This document shows positions 40,433 through 52,757 of a stretch of DNA of 64,000 bases, piece by piece; within the stretch, counting starts at the first letter, position 1; the number at the start of each line of letters is the position of its first letter. The stretch is from Daedaleopsis sinensis. Taxonomy: Eukaryota; Basidiomycota; Agaricomycetes; Polyporales; Polyporaceae. The position numbers and the translations under genes were made by a program. The stretch lies in assembly GCA_033807695.1 (NCBI GenBank), contig CM066308.1, positions 310,001 through 374,000 on the forward strand, given 5' to 3'. The notes beneath the pieces were generated by a model. It saw only the letters and a program-made list of their open reading frames with translations, was not told the DNA's origin and did not search any database.

Positions 40433-40775
40433 TTATTGAATCGGTAAGTCTTACCATCGTTTTCGCTAAGGTCACGTGACAAATGTTGGCACCCGGCTTT
40501 TCCCATGTTGTCGTGTGCATTCGGAACATGTAGATTAGATCAACCGTTTATCCTTTCGAGCTGTGTACTTCTCCTATACGCTCTCCTACTCGACTCTGAA
40601 GCAACCCCTGTGGTTCGGATGGTATAACCATCAGGATGCGCCGCAGTGTGGGGCTGAACATTCTCTTTTCCTCCCCTCTCCCTTCGTTCCGCTGGTGAAG
40701 TCCGTCCATTCTGACCGTGCCAGATCGCTCTCCTCTAACGTCTTCCAATCCTCTTCACAGCTCTCGCCTGCTACG

Positions 40776-40941
40776 ATGAGTGCTCTCCGCGAGCACACTG
40801 GCATCCGGGAGTCCTACGGTCCGTCCTTCTGACTTTGACCATTCATTACGCACACTCACTGTGTTCTCAGCGTTGTCCCGCCGCATTCTCAAGCGCTTGA
40901 TGAGTCCCCGAGGCACGGCGCCTGATACTATGTTCAAATAA
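40776..40941 (+). CDS. Possible 37-aa small protein with one intron
   Basis: Exon 40776-40818, a 52-bp intron (GTCCGT...CTCAG) and exon 40871-40941 join in phase. The peptide begins MSALREHTGIRESYAL and ends PRGTAPDTMFK. A pyrimidine-rich stretch ending in CAG lies upstream, so a 5' exon may exist. Such small fungal genes are easily missed, but without a homologue this could be chance. Confidence 0.25.
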
Positions 40942-42194
40942 TCTATCTTGAAGGGGTGCTAGCCAAGTGCTAGCATGTCTACGGTGACCCAAGAATACGA
41001 ATTTATAATAAAGTACTGTCTACAGACTTCAAAGCAGTACTCGACCCAGCGCATAGTACTTAAGTGTGCTTCAACCGATCGTGTCCAGATCATCAGGCTG
41101 TCCGGAGTTGGCACGGAGGATAGACGTATACTAATATCACTCCAGTAGTACCCTACGTATCTTCTTTGAACTTCTACCTGTCCATGTTTTTGTCTATGGA
41201 ATCGCATATGGCGTGCGAAGCATCGCGTTCACCTCACAAGTTTCCAGGTTTGAGATGGAGAAAAGACAGTCCAGTTCACGTGACTTTTGGAACCGCGACC
41301 TCTGGCACCCTTAATTACAGACCTGCCATCTCCTCAGGCTTAGAGGCTATATTGTGTGCAGTATAGACGGTATAGACAACTGATAGATACTAACAGGCTC
41401 ATAAATCACTCTCAAATTGCAGTCGTTCCCTTGATTAGAGGCTAAGTTCCAAAGAGGAGGGGTGCACCGTGCAGAGGTCTTCACGTGGGAACGTCGGAGT
41501 TTGAATTTAAACGAGAGCGTTGAGTGAAGACTTACAAGACGGGACATCCTCGAGCTCATTCTTCCCAGAGGCATAGTTTCATGCAATAATAGCGTATCCT
41601 GAGAGTAATGACGGTGTACATTTCTTGAGTATCATAGGAAAAGCATCCACTTCTGAGCTCAAGCCTGAGGAGGAGTTCAGGCGCCCACAGGTCCCTCGGT
41701 TTTGAGTAGTATTGAGTATTGAGTTACAGCCTTACTCTGGTCTGAACCTATTAAGTACTCTAGCTCGGCCACAAGCTTCCTGAAACAGCTTCGTGTCAGT
41801 GTGGTTCAACCGTGCACGGCGCGTTGAAGGAGGACGACCAGTCCGACTGATGCGCGCCGTAGACGGTTGAACCAAGTATGCAACTGGCAGGTTCCGTCCG
41901 AGTCGTGCGGCCTCCGTGATGCTGATAGCTAGGCTCTGGCACTGGTTCCAAGGAGGGGCCCTCTCAGTATTTGTGGCGATCACAAGTTGAAGTCCAATGA
42001 GTATTGTTATCCAGGATGCCATGATCACCGTTCACCGCAAATTAGTTTGGCATGCCATCAATATTCCTTACTTAGAATCGTTCGTGTCCAGGTTTGCCCC
42101 GGAGGGCCGATGTCTATAAGCACGTGGTTCCTTAGATTATATCGCATCGATAGAAGCAACTTTGTATCTTTCTACTGGTCTCTTATACTCAACC
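40942..42194. other. 1.25-kb stretch without a supported gene
   Basis: Frames here are short on both strands and none shows a motif. The final ~100 bp should be the promoter of the first F-box/WD40 gene. Confidence 0.45.
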
Positions 42195-44797
42195 ATGAAC
42201 ATCGCTCTACCTCTGAAGCCTAGGGTCCCGGTCGAGGTGGCGGAAAACGTCATAGACCAACTCGCCAACCACCGGGATGATTCATCTCTTCGGAACTGCG
42301 CTCTTGTTTGTCAGGCCTGGCTCCCTCGAACTCGCGCCAATCTCTTCCGCACGGTCCGTATCGTGGACATGAGGGCAATGAGATCCCTCCACCGTATCCT
42401 CGTATCTACCGCCAGCCTGCGACCACTCATCCTTTGCGTTGATCTCGTGGGAGTTCCCAGATACGCAGACTTCACGTTCTCGAGGATGTGGACGAGCGAC
42501 ACCTTTGATATTGCACCTCTCGTTCTCCTCCCACTCCTGCCCAATTTGCGCGACTGGACCTTTGGTGGCAACAGGGGCTGGTCGAGATCTTCGCTTCAAA
42601 TGCGAACTGTGGTTCTCGCATACCTTCTACGCCATTCGGTCATCAACAACCTCAGTCTCGTTCACATTGCTGTCGAACGCATGACAGATCTCGTCAGACT
42701 TCTACTTGCTCTTCCTGCCCTTCGGTCGCTGCAGATGAAGATTATCAGCATTACACTGGAAGGGCCGTACTTGGACTATCTTCTAGATCGCCTTGCAAGT
42801 CAACTCCGGCTATCACTCCTGCAGGTAAAAGTCATGTTGTACCAGACATGTGTATATGCTTGCTGACTCGGAGTGGTTGCAGATTAGTGATGTTCAGATA
42901 TTCTACGACAAATTCTACAAGAAGTCGTTTTTGAGGATATTGGAGAAGGTAGTGGGTCCCCATCTCGAACATCTTGCAGTAGATGTGTCTGAGGTCGCCT
43001 TGACAGGCTGGCCTGCGATGGAATGTGAGTTCCGTAGTTTGCGTCCGATTTGATAATTTGAACCTGAATATAATCATATGCCTGTAGCATACAAAGCTAT
43101 CCCTTCAGGATCACTCGCTCCCTACCGCAGCCTTGTGACATTGACATTGACGATCATAAACCTTAGGAACCTTCGGGAAATCTGCATCAACATCCTGAAT
43201 TATGTCGTGCATATCATCCAGGTCGTTTTACCCCCCACGGTCACAAGAGTCAACATTGACCTAGCACAGTTTAGCTCACTTGAGCTATCAAGGTGTCTCT
43301 TCGATCCTAGAGATCTCCCCATGACGCTAAGGTGGGAGCAGTTGGATAAGGTCATAACCATTGCCAGAGATCTGCACCCAGATCTTCGTGACATTGGAAT
43401 CTTGTTGCCTCGGGCCTCACAGAAGGACACCAATCGCTGGACTACGGCCATCGAGAGCTATTTACCCAAGTCAATAGCACATTCACTGTTCCATGTCGTC
43501 TCTGATGTTGGTGAGCCTATACGCTTCCACTGATATGAGATGATGGAGTCTGACGGCATGGCTTACACGGGCAGAACCCACTACATCCCGTTGGACATAT
43601 CAGCACCATCCTGAGAGCCTGGCTATTCTTGCCGCTGCTACCGCAGGCGATCTCATAGTGAGCTGTGGCCCAGACTACATATACTCTTGGGACATCAAAT
43701 ATGAAGGTCTTCAATCTATAACAAGATTACGGCGCGATGTGGAGCCTCATGATCCATACTTCACCGTCACCCTCCCAGCCAGTGGGCCCTGGAAAACACC
43801 ATCTGTCGGTGTTGTTGATCGAAACAACTACCGCGTGTTTGACATATTTAGCGATAACTACGGCGAAATCCTGACTCACGTTCTCTGTGGCTCACCTCCT
43901 AAGATCGTTTACATCTCTCCCTACGGCAGCCTGCATTCGGTGTCCATAGACAGCATCCGTAACTTCAATCCAAGGATCAGGCAGAGCATCCCTGCTCAGG
44001 TTCATCCAGTGTCTCCGAGACTTCGCGCAGGCTCGTTCGCTGTCTCAGCCGATCAGAAATGGCTCGCAGACTGGCACACACCCGGGATAGTACTCATTTG
44101 GGACATTGCCCCCCCGAACCCGACACTACATTCACGCTTCACCTTTCCCTCATTCTCAGCTCCCACCTCAGAGCCTCAGACTCCAAACCTGGAGTCGCTC
44201 TTGGCCGCATCCTTTGACCTCCCGGGGGAAACTAGCTACGGTCCGTACCACCTTATCGGCGTGTCGAGCCGCGGTGCGGTATGGCGTTGGGACGTCGAGA
44301 CAGGTGCTCCAGTGTGCCGTCCATGGATGCTCTCACATGCATCTGAACTCTCCCGGTCCGGCGCCGTGTCAATCGCGGTCTCCCGCCCAGGACTATGCAT
44401 CGCTTGGATTTGCCCGAACCATCCCTCGAGCGGACCTGCTCGGGGTCCGGGCTCTTCGACAGTACGTGTCTTCGACCTGTCCGAAACCCAACCGACTGGC
44501 AGGCCCCGTGCTCGGAGCATCCTACTCGAAGGACACGAAGGGGTGGTCAATGCGTTTGCACTCACTCCTCGAGGAGACTACGTCGCGACCGCATCTGCCG
44601 ATGGCACAGTGCGGCTGTGGAGGACGCGTGACGGGGAGTGCCTCGGGACGTTCACGGAGCACGAGGCCCCAGTGACACACGTCGTTTTCTCGGGCGACGG
44701 AAGGGTCCTCGCATCTGGGGCAGCTGAGAACGGGACGGTATGCGTGAAGAAGATGGAAGAGATTCTCCCGGACATGGAGGAGGAGAGCGAGCGGTAG
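42195..44797 (+). CDS. F-box / WD40 protein, paralogue 1
   Basis: Exons 42195-42824, 42883-43024, 43088-43510, 43575-44797. Phases agree and give 805 aa. Residues ~8-60 (PRVPVEVAENVIDQL...LRNCALVCQAWLPRTRANLF) are a typical fungal F-box, the Skp1-binding module of SCF ubiquitin ligases. A long helical/leucine-rich middle follows. The C-terminal ~370 residues contain WD40-type blades: YIYSWDIKYEG, IVLIWDIAPPN, AVWRWDVETGA, VFDLSETQ, and the clearest, GHEGVVNAFALTPRGDYVAT then ADGTVRLWRTRDG and ASGAAENGTVCVKKME. The WD part would hold a substrate; which one is unknown. F-box plus C-terminal WD40 is the FBXW arrangement, but the long middle is not that of Cdc4-type proteins. Two relatives lie at 52758 and 62838. 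Confidence 0.85.
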
Positions 44798-45400
44798 AGG
44801 CCAAGGATATGAAGTACTGATGACAGCGCTGCGGTACTCGTGGTGAGTTACACTTACCTGGTTACGTATAGTCAATCTATGAACTGAACGAACGCACAGA
44901 CAGTGATCAACGAACACGTTCGAGTCTTTCGAGCTCAAATAGATTCCAACTTCCATGCACATTTGTACGCGAGAAGGTATACTCGCTAGTACACAAGAAG
45001 GCCGTGTGGCCAGATGGCTGGATGCACAATGTACAGTATTAGAACTGAATCGAAACCTCTGAACAGATCGCACCCGACTTTCACAGCTTGTGTGCTACAA
45101 TTGTGTAGATCGCGCAGTGAGCAGCAGGCGTCGCGGGCGACGCCTGCTGGTTCGCGGGTCGACATGCACATTGCTGCAGCGTATACCGGACTCCGTGACA
45201 ACGACTCGTACGCTCCCAGTCCGCATCGGCACCCTGTCAGATTGACAGTCCCCTTGTGGAGCTGGCGGCAGGCGGCGCGCCGTGGACAACATGCACAGCC
45301 CTGCGACGCAGTTGGACCTCGGGTCTGAAGGGCAGGTGAGCACGCGCTGATCACGAGTACCAAGTAACGAGAATTCCAAGTCTGTTCAACAGCGTGAACA
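44798..45400. other. Downstream repeat-unit DNA
   Basis: Sequence just after the stop (GGTACTCGTGGTGAGT, then ACACTTA at about 44833-44860) is also found, in the same relative position, after paralogues 2 and 3, so the duplicated unit extends past the gene. GGCGTCGCGGGCGACGCC at 45127-45144 is a palindrome. No gene is supported. Confidence 0.5.
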
Positions 45401-45720
45401 TCGTCTACGGCCGGGCTGGGGGGGACGTACAGGCTACCTGACGGGACTCGGACTCGGGAAACTTGCACGCGAGTAGCTGCGACGCCAGAGTGTCCCGACT
45501 CCCGACGGTATATGTATAGTCACAGTCGACGACGTGCGGTCGTGCACGAACTCCACCGAGCGGAGCCGGATGGCGTGCATCTGCTGCCGCACGACTTGAA
45601 CAAGTCCATGGTGGCGGCGGATGCGGACGTCTAGCGTAGATCCGACACGAGAGCAGAAGGGCTCCAGACGAGCAGTGTCGTGCAAGCCACTGTTCGAAAA
45701 GTCGATGGTACGAGTTTGCT
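45400..45720 (-). pseudogene. Decayed repeat-unit gene piece, shared with 51900-52180
   Basis: On the minus strand, ACCGTCGGGAGTCGGGACAC is followed by CTGGCGTCGC...GTCAGGTAGCCTGTACGTCC. Nearly the same sequence runs on the plus strand at about 52050-52145 (ACCGTCGGGAGTTGGGACAC...). Frames read YTVGSRDTLASQLLA-like in one copy and ITVGSWDTLAS in the other. No family is certain; it lies next to HET-like debris in both places. Stops and frameshifts make both non-functional. Confidence 0.4.
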
Positions 45721-46199
45721 GGGACCGCGACGACGTGACGGGTAAGAGCAGGGCTCCCCTGTGCGGATGCTGTGGCTAGGCTCCCGAGCGGAGTGCGTGT
45801 TTCGAGTGGAGAGGCCGGGCCCGGGGGACATGGAGTGTGAGCGAAGACAAGCGCAGGCTCGTTTATTGAAACGGCCGACTTGCGAGCCGTGCAGCGGGCA
45901 CCGCGCAGTGCACACGAACACAAAGTCATGGCACGTACAGCGACTGCAGCACATCTCTTCATTTGCCAGTGTAGTCTTTGCCCGGGACGTCATGGATGAG
46001 ATTGGACCCAAACGATAGTTGCGCCAGGCCAACTTCAGGAGCGGCCACAGAGCGCTCTGCTCGACGATGCGCGTAGGCGAACGTGGTTGACGTGCACGAT
46101 CCCGCCGAGAAGGGCAGGAGCCGGAGGCACTGTACGTGGTGAGTACTCATATCATCTGCGATCGTTGGGGAGGAGCTGACGTACCGATCAAGATGATCG

Positions 46200-47120
46200 T
46201 GAACGCTCGGATAGCAAGTATCGCGTCGCGGTTCTGCACGAGAGTGCGTTCCCTTGAGTCGAGTCAATGCGATGAGAGGAGATTGGGTTCACAGTGCGGA
46301 CACAGCGGCGACGGAGGAGTCGTACGGATGCTACGTCGAGCACGAGCAAGAGACTCGGTCAGTGTCGGGATCTCCTCGAATATGCGCAACGGACCCCTCA
46401 CCGAAGACCTCTACGTGTCCAGGTTTCGCAGAGCACCCGGGGCATGGCACGGCAAAGTTCGCGGTGCGAGGCATGACGCAGAGCGCGGGATGGATTATGG
46501 GAAGTACGGCATTACAGGGAACGCGCACTAGCATAACTGGCCCACCATCTCCCGCGCATAAACGAGCAGCTCTGGAGGACGCGTTGCCTGCGATCGGGAA
46601 AGAGCCGTGGTCCTCACAGATGGTGTAGACCTCCAGAGAGAGGCCGAGCGGTGTTAGTGCATGTAGGAGGGCGGCGTCAGCGCACTGTGAGCTCGCCGAG
46701 AGCGTGCTCGTCTGCTGGGCCCGTGGGCAGCGGGCAGAGATGGCGCAGGCCGAAGGCGAGGGTCCCACCGGAACATAGGAGGGCACAGTCGCTCAGGAGC
46801 GCGTTGTGCTGGGTCTGCAATGCGAGCGTGCCTCTTCATTCTCCTGCACGCACAGGAGAGACTCGAGGGCCTGGTCGGAGAGCCCAAAGGGGCTATCCCT
46901 GGGATCTCTCTGTGTACGGAGACGTGTCCAAGGAAGAGGATGCGGGGAGATTGGTGGAGAGCATCGTAAAGGAGTCTGGCGGACTGTACCGCGGTGAGTG
47001 CATGTACGACACGCGATCGTTGGGGAGGTGAGTGAGGAGCTGACGTACCAATTTAGATGCTGGCACTGACTGCGGACTATTCCAGATTGGCACGAAAGCT
47101 AGATTGACGACGTCCCCAGT
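46200..47120. pseudogene. Decayed HET-like(?) repeat-unit piece, shared with 58180-58800
   Basis: 46795-47055 and 58450-58690 align closely: TGCGAGCGTGCCTCTTCATT, GACTCGAGGGCCTGGTCGG, GGAGACGTGTCCAA and GTGAGTGAGGAGCTGACGTA occur in both. A third, shorter copy is at 58215-58400. On the minus strand one frame reads ALLCSGGTLAFGLRHLCPLP and ADEHALGEL, and the 58-kb copy reads GELSGRFKGADDSDPRDRC. The DPRD..LGLA type string recalls the C-terminal part of HET proteins, but this is weak. All copies are broken. Confidence 0.4.
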
Positions 47121-48227
47121 AAGGGCGAGCCCGCCGTTCTCCTTGCTTGCACTGGCGGAGCTGATCGTCCGTGCTCCCCGTCAAACCTCTGTGCGCGCAC
47201 AGGCCGCACGTGCGGTATACCTGCGCCATAGGAGGAGGTGAGTACGTGTGTACGATGTTCCGACTGGTCACTGAATCACCGCCGCTCACGCTTCCTCCGT
47301 GGACTGTGGATCGCAGCATGGTATGCGCTGCCCGTCCTCGCGCTCGCAACTTCAGGCGCATGCACACTGCAATGTACGTGCCATATTCGATGTACTGACC
47401 TTGGTGTCTGACAGAACTCTGGCGGCGGCGCTGCGGCAGGCACTTGGGGGTCCTGCGGACGGCCCTTGTCAGTAGACGGCAGACAGGGTGCTGGTGGGTG
47501 AATTGTCACTACATACGTGTAGTCGCGCGGCGGAGCGCTCTGGATGAAGCTAGAGAGGTCGAGTGGTACAGATCGGACAGCAGGAGAAGGACAAATGCTG
47601 GCGCAGAGGGGAGGCGGGGAGGATCCCGACAGATGGCTTACACAGACGAGAATGAACCACTGAGAGCAACGGCGGGCAGAGGTCGGATCCAGGAACGGAC
47701 TGGGCGTGAGGACTCTATGTGTAGCATTAACAGCCCAAGACCCGGAGAGCGGATCACGGGGAAAGCAGGACGTCGAGGGAGAAGGAGGGCAAGAGAAGTA
47801 CTCACATACACAAATATTATTCAATTTCTTGGGACCTGCGTGCTGCCACGCAATGCGAGCGCGTATGCGTCCCTCATTCTCACTGGCCGGTCCCTGGTCT
47901 CTGGTCCGGTCAAGGCTCTGCAGGATGCCACGGAGCTGGAAGGGCGACCAAGTGGGACTCAGCCCAGTGTGCGCGAACGACGGAGTTGACATGCGCGAGC
48001 CACAGCTGCTTGCGAAGGCTCCAGTTCGGTCGAAGCCTAGGGGCAGAGCGGCAACAAAAAGAGCTCGAGGACTGCGTGTGTGGAAGAAGCGTCGAGCTGG
48101 CAGCAAGCGTGAACGGGGGCGACGTGAGAGGAGGGGGGGGAAGGGGGAGGAGGAGGAGAGAAGGAGACACAGAGCGAGACTCTGGCGCTCTCGGACCGAC
48201 ACGGCCCGCGCACCCTCCGCCAGCGTC
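47121..48227. other. Repeat-unit spacer, no gene supported
   Basis: CGCCATAGGAGGAGGTGAGTAC at 47225 matches 59178, and AGAAGTACTCACAT at 47794 matches 59664, so this is the spacer of the duplicated unit. A 308-codon minus-strand frame (47276-48202) is Ser/Pro/Arg-rich and looks accidental. Confidence 0.45.
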
Positions 48228-49135
48228 TAAAGCCCTCCATCCCGCCCAGCGAGGCCCAGCGTCGTCCTCCTCCTCCTCCTCTCCTTCAAGCTCTCGCGTG
48301 AACACCTCTCGTATACACCCTCATTGCGGCTCACAGCTGTCACGCACTTGCCCTCTTAGCCTATTGCCTTCATACTCCAGGTGAAATGGAACGACTACTC
48401 GAACTTGCGTCACTCCCGGGCATGCGGCGCCATCGTCCCCGCGAGACGACCACAAGTGGCCGAGGAGGAGGAGGAGTGGAGTGTGGTTGTGAAGCTTATG
48501 AGCATCTCTGTGCTCGACCAGACTGCGCACTTTAGTGAGTCAATGCTCCACTCTGTACCCGTCAACCCAGCCGTCTTATCAACTCGTATCGAACAAGGTA
48601 CACCCTAGCGGACCGATTCGTGCCGGAACGCACCAGACGCGACGGGTATCCGGGGACGGCTCCTGCAGTCGTCGCCGCTGTTCGAGCTCTAGCGCGATAA
48701 GTTCAAGAACCACCTCGCGGCCGTCGACGAGACGAGTTCATCGACCCGATCGTAGAGGATTCAGGACGAAGGCTGTCACGAAGTCGAGCGCAGGAGTCGC
48801 CAGCGGGGCGTAGAAAGGCCAGGTGCAAGTCAAGACCTTGCTGGACTAGTCAAGCTCACGGATGGTGAGCGTCGGCTGATGCGACGTTGATGATTGACCC
48901 GCTAAATCACAGCACTTGCAGACCACAAGGTGATCAAGGACGAGACTCTAAAATCCTTCCGGGCACAACACAACGTCGTGCCCGCTCACGTTCGCGGTCT
49001 ACGCGCTCTCGTAGGTCCTTGATCTCCTTCACGCGGAGGTCCTCGAGTCGTCCGTACGCCGCCCGTCGTTCGGTGAATCCATCCCGTCGCTCTTCAAGCT
49101 TCAAGGGTGTTGTCGGGTCGTGCCTGACTAGGTCG
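48228..49135 (+). pseudogene. Cytochrome P450 pseudogene 1 (CYP52-clan, CYP63-like), internally deleted
   Basis: P450s of this clan hydroxylate fatty acids, alkanes or aromatics using haem and NADPH-P450 reductase at the ER. The N-terminal anchor region (48290-48390) aligns base by base with 60140-60250. ACGAIVPARRPQVAEEE and VVVKLM follow, matching the usual GAxxVPxVxGxxPGNxDxLxxLM. Sequence then jumps to the middle (48640-48850), next to DHKVIKDETL, the stretch before the I-helix, and HAEVLESSVRRPSFGESIPS (about 49035-49095), the J-helix region. The haem-Cys region is absent and frames change repeatedly. Confidence 0.65.
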
Positions 49136-49149
49136 ATGCATTACTCAGC

Positions 49150-51010
49150 CTCGAGTCTGCCGAAATGGTCGCAGGACTGGGAGTATGGCTATACATTCAA
49201 GATCAGGTTGTGTTTGTGCTAGGGTGCGTATACTCATGAGACTGCAGTATTGGTTCACTTTGCTAAGTGGTGCTACCTAGGCCTCTGAACCTGAGTACGT
49301 CAGCGTACGTGTCTGCTCCATATAGTTGTCGATGAAATAAGACACAACCGTTGTCACCAGGATAATGCTCGCTACGCGGTTCAACGAACACGAGATGGGA
49401 CCCCTGCTGTACGAACAGCTCGATACGTTGTTGGGTATGGGAGTCTTCAACCCCGATGGTGAGTCCTCAGCCCTCATCTTCACCACCCACATCTCACAAG
49501 CATGCATCTGCGCACAGGCGAGATGTGGAAGTACGCCGATCATGTGCTTCGAGTCCGTATGCTGTGTTGAACTGCTACGCAGGCTGCATCGGACGGGACT
49601 TGCCCCTTGTTCAGCAGGAGTGTATCGCCCACTTCGATATTAACGGGTTAGTCCATCTTCGATTCTATAAGCTATCGAGAACGTCGTTATTCTCCGCTCC
49701 GACTTTCCTGCCCGGAGACGGTTCTAAGCTTGCTGTTACTCTGTATGGGAGAGTGCTCGAACGCACGCCTGGGAACAACACCTCATCGTCTGGTGATTGT
49801 AGCGCGATACTCCCTCGGGTTGAAGTACCGCCTTGAGTCACATCTATTCAGATGAATGGCAATTCGTAGTGCGACGTGTGGAGTATCAGTTCCGATCCTA
49901 TTGATGAGCATGTATGCGGTTTGGTCGTCTCACGACCAGCGGCATGGCTCATTGTAGGGTCGGACCCGCCTCCCGGTTAGAGTGCGTCTTCAAAACGCAA
50001 CGAAACAAGAGAGTGGGAAATGAGGCATACCCCAGTGACTGTCCGATGAATTCATAGAGTCGAGTGCGGGGTTGTCACGAAGACATCGAGTCTAGCAACC
50101 ACCGACCGTTGCTCTGCGGGGGCCCGGCCCACACGCGAGCGGGACTATCCGCGCGGTTGCGATTGTATGCACGACGACGCACGCTTGTAATCCCGGCTTT
50201 GCGCTTGGTGTCCTGCTGCGTATATGCGGGTTCCAGGAGCAGGGAATTGGCGCATGCCTGAGCTGCGCACACGTTCCGAGAGACGGGCCCGAGCTCCGTG
50301 CCCACCCTTGCATTGGGCTCCATGCACAGGACTCGCGCAGTGAACTCGATAGCGACATGCACCCCGGTCGATGGGATCTTGGACAGAACGTTTCTGTACT
50401 CCTTTCCCTAACTCATATGGATCGAGACAGACGTGTCTACAACGGCTTGTCACGATATTAGGATCACAAGAGGCAGATAATAGGCATATCAGGATGGGGA
50501 TACTCCGCGACCGAGTTCCTACTCGGTGAAGGAAGACGTCCGCGCCCTCGACCCGCCGATCCCGTACGACTGGCAGGACCTTCCGCTACTTCGACGCGCC
50601 GATTTCGTACCCGTCAATCCACTCCTCTGGTCGGCCCATTTCGAGCAAGATACATCCCGCAGACCGTTTCGTGCGTGCGTTCAGAACGCACTGGACACGA
50701 CAGGCATCAGGGGACGGTCTAAACAGTCGTGGACGCTCTTCGAGTTCTGTGTCGATTATGATAACGTCAAGAACCACTTCCGCGGCGGCCGTCGACGAGC
50801 TGATCGACCGATCATGGAGGAGGAGATCAGGACAAAGGAGGAGCAGTCGGGCGTAGAGCCCGTCAGCGAGACGGTGAAGGGCGTGGTGCAAGTTCACGGA
50901 CGATGAGCATCGGCTGATGCGACGAAGGTGATCTTCGGACGTCTTTGGTCGGTGTCTCGCCGACGATCTCAAGGCGTGCAAGTCCAGGCTTGGCCGTTCC
51001 GACGAGGCGC
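49150..51010 (+). pseudogene. Cytochrome P450 pseudogene 2 (CYP63-like)
   Basis: Directly after pseudogene 1 a second copy starts: EYGYTFKIR (about 49175), then MLATRFNEHEMGPLLYEQL and GMGVFNPDGE (49363-49460), the conserved segment before the B-C region. Middle-domain sequence follows at 50510-50930 (SATEFLLGE-type start, FRACVQNALDTTGIRGR, TLFEFCVDY). Stops, frameshifts and about 700 bp of unrelated-looking DNA (49.85-50.5 kb) break it. The haem-binding end is missing. Confidence 0.65.
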
Positions 51011-52757
51011 AGATGCTAACAAGGTCGTGAGGCCGCCCGAGCACTCAGTCGGTCCAGCAGTATCGTAAGCTCCACTATCGCGGGCGACCAAGTCAATAGG
51101 CTCCGCAGTAGTCAGCTAGGGTTCCCCAGGCCTCCGCACTCCCCCTGTCTGCGCGTGGCGGGCTACGCAGACAGCAACCCCTGCGTCGACTATGCAGTGT
51201 TGAGACACGCATGCGCGGCAACCGTCGCTAGGAAATGCGAGTAACTCGGACTCTACGCGCTCTGCGTGATGCACGAGCATCCGGGCGACGGCCAGTGACA
51301 TACCCCGCACGTCATGCCGCCATGCCTCGCCGCCGCGAGTGCGCGCGAGTGCGCGGGCTGTCGATCGTCTTCCCGGGAGGCTTGGCGCGGATCGTCGAGT
51401 AGGAGACGGAGACGCGGTACTAGCTGGCGGACCTGCGGGATCTGAATCATGCGCGGCCTCTTGCGCTGCAGTGTGTGCTGGTCTGCGAGTATTGAAATCT
51501 CCGTGGGTCACCTCGGAATTGTCTTGGACTGTGGTGTGTCCGGAGAGCAGGGCCGCAGCTATGACAGACGTTCAAGCGATCTTACACGGGTCGCTGAAGG
51601 GTCTCTATCTGTGGCGTCGTGGGCTTGCTGAAGGAGGGTTTCTTGTTAAGCTTACGAACAAGCCGGTGTATCCGTGCACCTTCGGGCAGGTCTACGCACT
51701 CAACCCAAGGAGACGCCTGTCATGAGCGGTATTGGAGAGCTCGCGCAGGCTGTTCTTATCGAGAGCGTGCTGGTTGCGATGGCGGAGAGAAGCTCCCCAC
51801 AGGGACCGCGCTCCTGCGAGGATGCAAACCTATGACTCGACGCACAGCCGACGAACGTCGCCCGAATCCAATCATCTTTTGCTGTAGACATAACCGTCCT
51901 GCTCTCGTGTCGCATCTATGCCGGACGTCGGCATACCGCTGCCGCCACGGACTTGTGCAAACCGAGCCGCGGCATATCCACACCGTTTGTCTCGGCTCGG
52001 TGGCCCGTGCACGACCGCGCGTCCTCGACTTCGAATGTCCAATTACCGTCGGGAGTTGGGACACTCTAGCGTCGCATGCGTCCAAGTTGTCCGAGTCGAG
52101 GCGCAACCCCGAGTTTGAGTCCGTTCAGGCAGCGTGTATGTCCCCCTATTCCGGCCAGAGACTCGAATGATCTTTAATTATGTTGTCTATCAGACTCAGG
52201 GGATCCTCGTGACTCGTTACTCGTGATCAATACTCACCCGTGCGCTAGACCCGAGCCTGAGGCTGACCTGCATCACCATAGGGTTATGCACGTTGTGCAC
52301 GACACCCCGCCCACCGGTAGCCCGCCCACGAGGGAACTGTCAATCTGACGGGCGGCGATGCAGACCGGTGCTAGGAGCAATATCGTCGAATGCACACCCG
52401 CCGGCGATATCTGCTGATCACTGCCCCGTTTAAACAGTTCTATTGTAGAACTCACTTTGTATGTGTTTAGTGAGCGTTGTTCTAAGGTTTGATTCAACGT
52501 TGTTTATCTCGCTTCTAGACATCCTGCTACCTGGACTATGTGCGTGCCCGCAAGTATAACTTTATCGCATATGGACGTATACTGAGGATGAAGTTCATTT
52601 GGGTTCGAACAGGCTCATGGCCGCAACAGCTATCCTGCGCTGGCAGAGCAATCAGATAAGTGTGACCCACCACGAGTACTGCCGCCCTGTCTTTAGTAAC
52701 TCGCCCTCATACCTCTACCCCTCGCTCTCCCATGTTCTATAAGATCTCTCCCATGTT
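51011..52757. pseudogene. HET-like debris and spacer of repeat unit 1
   Basis: At 51160-51300 one frame reads VAGYADSNPCVDYAVLRHAC, then KCE, a stop, and LGLYALCVMHEHPGD. The matching piece in unit 2 (61830-62003) lacks the stop. Further on, 51900-52180 matches 45400-45720 in inverse orientation, and 52440-52560 matches 62580-62690. No working gene. Confidence 0.5.

Noticed and set aside
47276..48202. 308-codon minus-strand open frame
   Set aside because: Ser/Pro/Arg-rich with no motif. It lies across spacer DNA that is repeated at 59.2-60.1 kb, where the matching frame is not preserved.
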